Assembly: GCA_903891735.1 (NCBI GenBank)
Contig: CAITFQ010000082.1
Location: forward strand, 1 to 6,512
Direction of reading: 5' to 3'
DNA: 6,512 nucleotides
Source: Candidatus Uhrbacteria bacterium
Lineage (GTDB): Bacteria > Patescibacteriota > Patescibacteriia > UBA9934
The first letter of the stretch is position 1. The number at the start of each line of letters is the position of its first letter. Of this stretch, positions 4,338-6,512 are shown in pieces. A model generated the notes under the pieces. That model ran no database searches. It was not told the origin of the DNA and saw only the letters and a program-made list of their open reading frames with translations. The position numbers were made by a program, and so were the translations under genes.

Positions 4338-4390
4338 CCCCGCACTGAGAACGACGGTGTCCCCAGGGGGATTTGTCGCTCAGCCCGGGG
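4338..4390 (-). terminator. Long hairpin between convergent genes, probable terminator for the minus strand
   Basis: CCCCG, CTGAG, CGAC and TCCCC pair in order with GGGGA, GTCG, CTCAG and CGGGG, separated by small internal loops. On the minus strand the stem is followed by TTTGTTGTTT, which suits termination of the orphan gene. On the plus strand the T-run is lacking, so it would serve tspO only as a 3' stem. Confidence 0.6.
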
Positions 4391-4400
4391 CCAAGTTACG

Positions 4401-4742
4401 TCACGACTTTTTTCGCCACGCCAGCACCAGCTGTTCGTACGGCTCGATCGCCTCGATCACGGGCACGGCCTCCACGGTACGTTGCCACTCGCCGGTGAAG
4501 CGCTCCGCCACCTTGGTGATGGTCGGCGGCTTCTTTGCAGCCGCCTCCTCCACGCTTCGCGTCCAGATGCAACGCAGGCCCTGGTCATCGCGCAGCATGA
4601 AGGCGACTATCGGCCGGCCGGTTCCACCTTCGCGTCCCTCGGCCACATCGAGCACCCAAATCTCGGCCTGGTAGTCGAGGTCAATACTCACAGTACCAAC
4701 GATAGGATTTTCGATTTCGTCATCAAAAAGAAAGAGTCTCAT
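4401..4742 (-). CDS. Hypothetical protein, 113 aa
   Basis: Not recognised. The start ATG (4742) is set by a strong Shine-Dalgarno AGGAG five bases upstream; the longer start at 4769 lies inside a palindrome without a ribosome binding site. The protein begins MRLFLFDDEIENPIVGTVSID, which reads as alternating beta strands. It has an acidic and aromatic middle (AEIWVLDVAEGREGG, IVAFMLRDDQGLRCIW) and a helical second half ending in EPYEQLVLAWRKKS. No signal peptide or membrane segment is seen, and it is likely a small soluble protein. It is transcribed from the promoter at 4785-4814 and convergent with tspO. It is the only gene here with an evident optimal Shine-Dalgarno, which may mark it as foreign. 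The plus-strand frames over this interval look like shadows. Confidence 0.65.
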   Translation of the reverse strand: MRLFLFDDEIENPIVGTVSIDLDYQAEIWVLDVAEGREGGTGRPIVAFMLRDDQGLRCIWTRSVEEAAAKKPPTITKVAERFTGEWQRTVEAVPVIEAIEPYEQLVLAWRKKS

Positions 4743-4755
4743 CTCAGCTCCTGGG

Positions 4756-4783
4756 GTTAGCCGTAGCATCTGCTACGGCTAAC
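4756..4783. promoter_or_regulatory. Perfect 28-bp palindrome at the orphan gene's start site (operator candidate)
   Basis: Two 13-bp arms (GTTAGCCGTAGCA / TGCTACGGCTAAC) flank a 2-bp centre. It begins one base downstream of the minus-strand -10 box and covers the expected start near 4778. There is no T-run on either side, so an intrinsic terminator is unlikely. It could bind a dimeric repressor; as RNA it would lose its first few bases and form only a partial hairpin. Confidence 0.6.
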
Positions 4784-4784
4784 A

Positions 4785-4814
4785 ATAATAGCCAGAAAAA
4801 AGCCCGGAAGTCAA
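4785..4814 (-). promoter_or_regulatory. Promoter of the minus-strand orphan gene
   Basis: On the minus strand TTGACT (4809-4814) and TATTAT (4785-4790) are separated by 18 bp. The start would be near 4778, inside the palindrome, giving a leader of about 36 nt with AGGAG. Its -35 lies 2 bp from the -35 of the parA promoter. Confidence 0.7.
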
Positions 4815-4816
4815 TT

Positions 4817-4844
4817 TTGAGGCAACCTAAAACCGTGCTATACT
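4817..4844 (+). promoter_or_regulatory. Promoter of parAB
   Basis: TTGAGG (4817-4822), a 16-bp spacer and TATACT (4839-4844) with TGC extended -10. The start would lie near 4851, about 6 nt before the parA ATG, so the mRNA has almost no leader and no Shine-Dalgarno sequence. Confidence 0.7.
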
Positions 4845-4856
4845 CCCCCTATCCTT

Positions 4857-5639
4857 ATGTCCTACATCGTCTCCGTCGTCAACCAAAAAGGGGGAGTGGG
4901 AAAAACCACCACCTCCATCAATTTAGCCGCGTATTTGAGCAGTTTTGGCAAAACCGTGTTATTGGTCGACTTGGATCCGCAAGGCAATGCCACGAGCGGC
5001 TTCGGCCACGACGTGACTGACATCCTCGGCACCTACGAAGTCATTTCCGGCTCGCACAAAGCTAAAGACGTCATCATCCGCACCGCCCACGAGGGCTTGT
5101 CCATTTTGCCAGGCAGCGCCAACTTGGCCGGCAGCTCCGTTGAACTGGTCAACGAATTCAACCGCGAACGCAAGCTGGCCAACGCCTTGCTCGAAGTGCG
5201 GAACGACTACGACTACATCATCATCGACAACCCGCCCAGCCTCGGCCTCCTCACCATCAACGGCTTAGTCGCCAGCGACAGCGTTCTCATCCCGGTGCAA
5301 GCCGAGTACTACGCGCTGGAAGGCATCGGCCAGCTCATGCACACCGTCAACCTCATCCGCACCAACCTCAAACCGGAACTGGAAGTCATGGGCGCCGTCA
5401 TCACCATGTTCGACACCCGCACCAACTTATCCAACCAAGTCCTGCAAGAACTCTACAAACATTTCCCGGGCAAGATATTCCGCTCCGTAATTCCGCGCAG
5501 CATCCGCCTGGCTGAAGCCCCGAGCTTCGGCAAATCAATCTTGCACTACGACCCGGAAAGCAAAGCCGCCAAAGCCTACGAACGCCTCGCCCGTGAGTTC
5601 GTCACCCGCGAAGACATCGCCCCACCTGTTCAGCAATAA
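4857..5639 (+). CDS. parA: Chromosome partitioning ATPase ParA (Soj)
   Basis: A 260-residue P-loop ATPase of the MinD/ParA superfamily, with the length of small chromosomal ParA (Soj) lacking an N-terminal DNA-binding extension. The deviant Walker A is K11-G-G-V-G-K16-T-T, with signature Lys11 for the ATP sandwich dimer. Walker A' is LVDLDPQGN (36-44, D38 and D40), and Walker B is IIIDNPPSLG (121-130), where the usual residue after Asp is Thr, Cys or Ala and here is Asn. The C-terminal IPRSIRLAEAPSFGKSI (212-228) is the strongly conserved Soj motif. It binds nucleoid DNA when ATP-bound and is driven by ParB to move origins apart. The start is preceded by a promoter only about 6 nt away and no Shine-Dalgarno sequence. 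parB follows after 9 nt in the same operon. Confidence 0.97.
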   Translation: MSYIVSVVNQKGGVGKTTTSINLAAYLSSFGKTVLLVDLDPQGNATSGFGHDVTDILGTYEVISGSHKAKDVIIRTAHEGLSILPGSANLAGSSVELVNEFNRERKLANALLEVRNDYDYIIIDNPPSLGLLTINGLVASDSVLIPVQAEYYALEGIGQLMHTVNLIRTNLKPELEVMGAVITMFDTRTNLSNQVLQELYKHFPGKIFRSVIPRSIRLAEAPSFGKSILHYDPESKAAKAYERLAREFVTREDIAPPVQQ

Positions 5640-5648
5640 TCGACTTTT

Positions 5649-6512
5649 ATGGCAAAACCAATGGGAGGCTTAGGCAGGGGATTGGGCTCGTTGATCCCGC
5701 AGATGACTCCAGCGCACGCTCCAACACAAACTCCAACTTCAGCCATCGAACAGCCCAACATCATGGAAAGCGTGGTCGACCAGGGCCTGCGCCTCATTCA
5801 CATTTCCCCCTCACAAATCGTCGCCAACCCACGTCAGCCACGCCGCGACTTTGAGCCTCAAGAACTGCAAGACTTAGCCGACAGCATCAAAGAACACGGC
5901 ATCATTCAGCCATTAACCGTCACGGACCTTGGCTCCGGTCGCTACGAACTTATCGCCGGTGAGCGTCGTTTGCGGGCGTCGACCATGGCTGGCCTCGACA
6001 AAATCCCGGTCGTCATCCGCGAGGCCACGGACCGCGAAAAACTCGAGCTCGCCATCATCGAGAACGTCCAGCGCTCGGACTTGAACGCCATCGAAGAAGG
6101 CCTAGCCTACAAAGCCCTCATTCAAGATTTCGGCTTAACCCAGGACGACTTGGCTGCTCGTGTCGGCAAAACCCGTCCCTACATCGCCAACGCTATCCGC
6201 ATGCTGGAACTGCCGGAAGACATCCAAGCCGCTGTCATCGACGGCCGTATTAGCAAATCCGCTGGTCGCACTTTACTGGCCGAAGGCAACGTCGCCCGCC
6301 AACGCGACCTCTTCGACCGCATGCTGAAAGGCCACGTCAGCATCCGCGAAGCCGAACGCGTCGTTAGGGCTCACGTCCGCCAACCCCACCTCTTCAAAGA
6401 CCCCAACTTGGAAGCCATCGAGCGCGAACTGCGCGAAAAAATCGGCACCAAAGTGGAAATCAAAATGACCACCGTCGCCAGTGGTCAAGTTATCATCCAC
6501 TTCTACTCCAAG
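5649..6512 (+). CDS. parB: Chromosome partitioning protein ParB (Spo0J), 3' end cut by the window
   Basis: An open frame of 288 codons runs to the last base with no stop. The N-terminal GLGRGLGSLIP (8-17) is the ParA-interacting tip. After a Pro/Thr/Gln linker (18-45) comes the CTPase/ParB-N domain: IVANPRQPRRDF (57-68), LADSIKEHGIIQPLTV (76-91) and the CTP-binding G104-E-R-R-L-R-A110. Then ENVQRSDLNAIEEG (138-151) and a helix-turn-helix, LTQDDLAARVGKTRPYIANAIRML (163-186). The C-terminal dimerisation region LEAIERELREKIGTKVEIK (254-272) and GQVIIHFYS are visible, so few residues can be missing. The common 'IS.GHAR.LL' motif reads ISKSAGRTLLA (201-211), without the His. It lies 9 nt after parA; no Shine-Dalgarno sequence is seen. 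ATG 5661 is an alternative start. Confidence 0.96.
   Translation, partial: MAKPMGGLGRGLGSLIPQMTPAHAPTQTPTSAIEQPNIMESVVDQGLRLIHISPSQIVANPRQPRRDFEPQELQDLADSIKEHGIIQPLTVTDLGSGRYELIAGERRLRASTMAGLDKIPVVIREATDREKLELAIIENVQRSDLNAIEEGLAYKALIQDFGLTQDDLAARVGKTRPYIANAIRMLELPEDIQAAVIDGRISKSAGRTLLAEGNVARQRDLFDRMLKGHVSIREAERVVRAHVRQPHLFKDPNLEAIERELREKIGTKVEIKMTTVASGQVIIHFYSK

Noticed and set aside
4743..4769. Start of the orphan gene at 4769 (nine extra residues)
   Set aside because: That ATG lies within the 28-bp palindrome and lacks a ribosome binding site, whereas ATG 4742 has AGGAG at five bases.
4756..4783. parS centromere for the adjacent parAB
   Set aside because: It has no similarity to the canonical TGTTTCACGTGAAACA-type site and is twice as long; its position at a start site fits an operator better.
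1..6512. CRISPR array, insertion sequence or transposase, rRNA
   Set aside because: No regularly spaced repeats, no transposase-like frame with terminal repeats and no rRNA sequence were found on either strand.

Overview
The window looks like chromosomal DNA of a small-genome bacterium, most likely a Patescibacteria (CPR) member and perhaps a Saccharibacterium. This is an inference, since no rRNA or other firm taxonomic marker is present. It rests on the compact layout, several starts without a Shine-Dalgarno sequence, very short predicted 5' leaders, short protein versions, and strongly C-ending codons in the housekeeping genes. All stops are standard.

Layout: (1) 2-644: the last codons of scpA and complete scpB (condensin accessory subunits), separated by 1 nt. 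(2) 644-782: a 139-bp imperfect inverted repeat that begins on the scpB stop codon and ends just before the next gene. (3) 799/811-1731: a secreted penicillin-binding D,D-carboxypeptidase (peptidase S11). (4) 1795-2286: a COG2426-type membrane protein. (5) 2294-2906: a tRNA cluster. The initiator tRNA-fMet and tRNA-Leu(CAA) lie on the minus strand and a second CAT-anticodon tRNA on the plus strand, each with a recognisable promoter and terminator. The plus-strand tRNA is preceded, in the same predicted transcript, by a 130-nt rod-like inverted repeat. (6) 2907-3086: a 141-nt folded region ending in a diverged copy of the tRNA 3' end plus a second terminator. (7) 3093/3114-4327: a TIGR02569-like kinase-fold gene overlapping a short tspO, with less biased codon use than the flanks. 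(8) 4328-4856: a convergent hairpin, a minus-strand orphan gene with a strong ribosome binding site, a perfect 28-bp palindrome at its predicted transcription start, and back-to-back promoters. (9) 4857-6512: parA and nearly complete parB.

ScpAB and ParAB are the two classical chromosome organisation and segregation systems, and they bracket this window. The carboxypeptidase trims peptidoglycan cross-links. The part between the tRNAs and parA (2907-4783) looks like an accessory insertion: tRNA 3'-end duplication, a kinase-like family I associate with Actinobacteria, a truncated tspO and an orphan gene.

The least explained content is the set of three large folded elements of about 130-141 nt (644-782, 2671-2800, 2910-3050), two of them next to the CAT tRNA. 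No complete novel defence or mobile system is visible.
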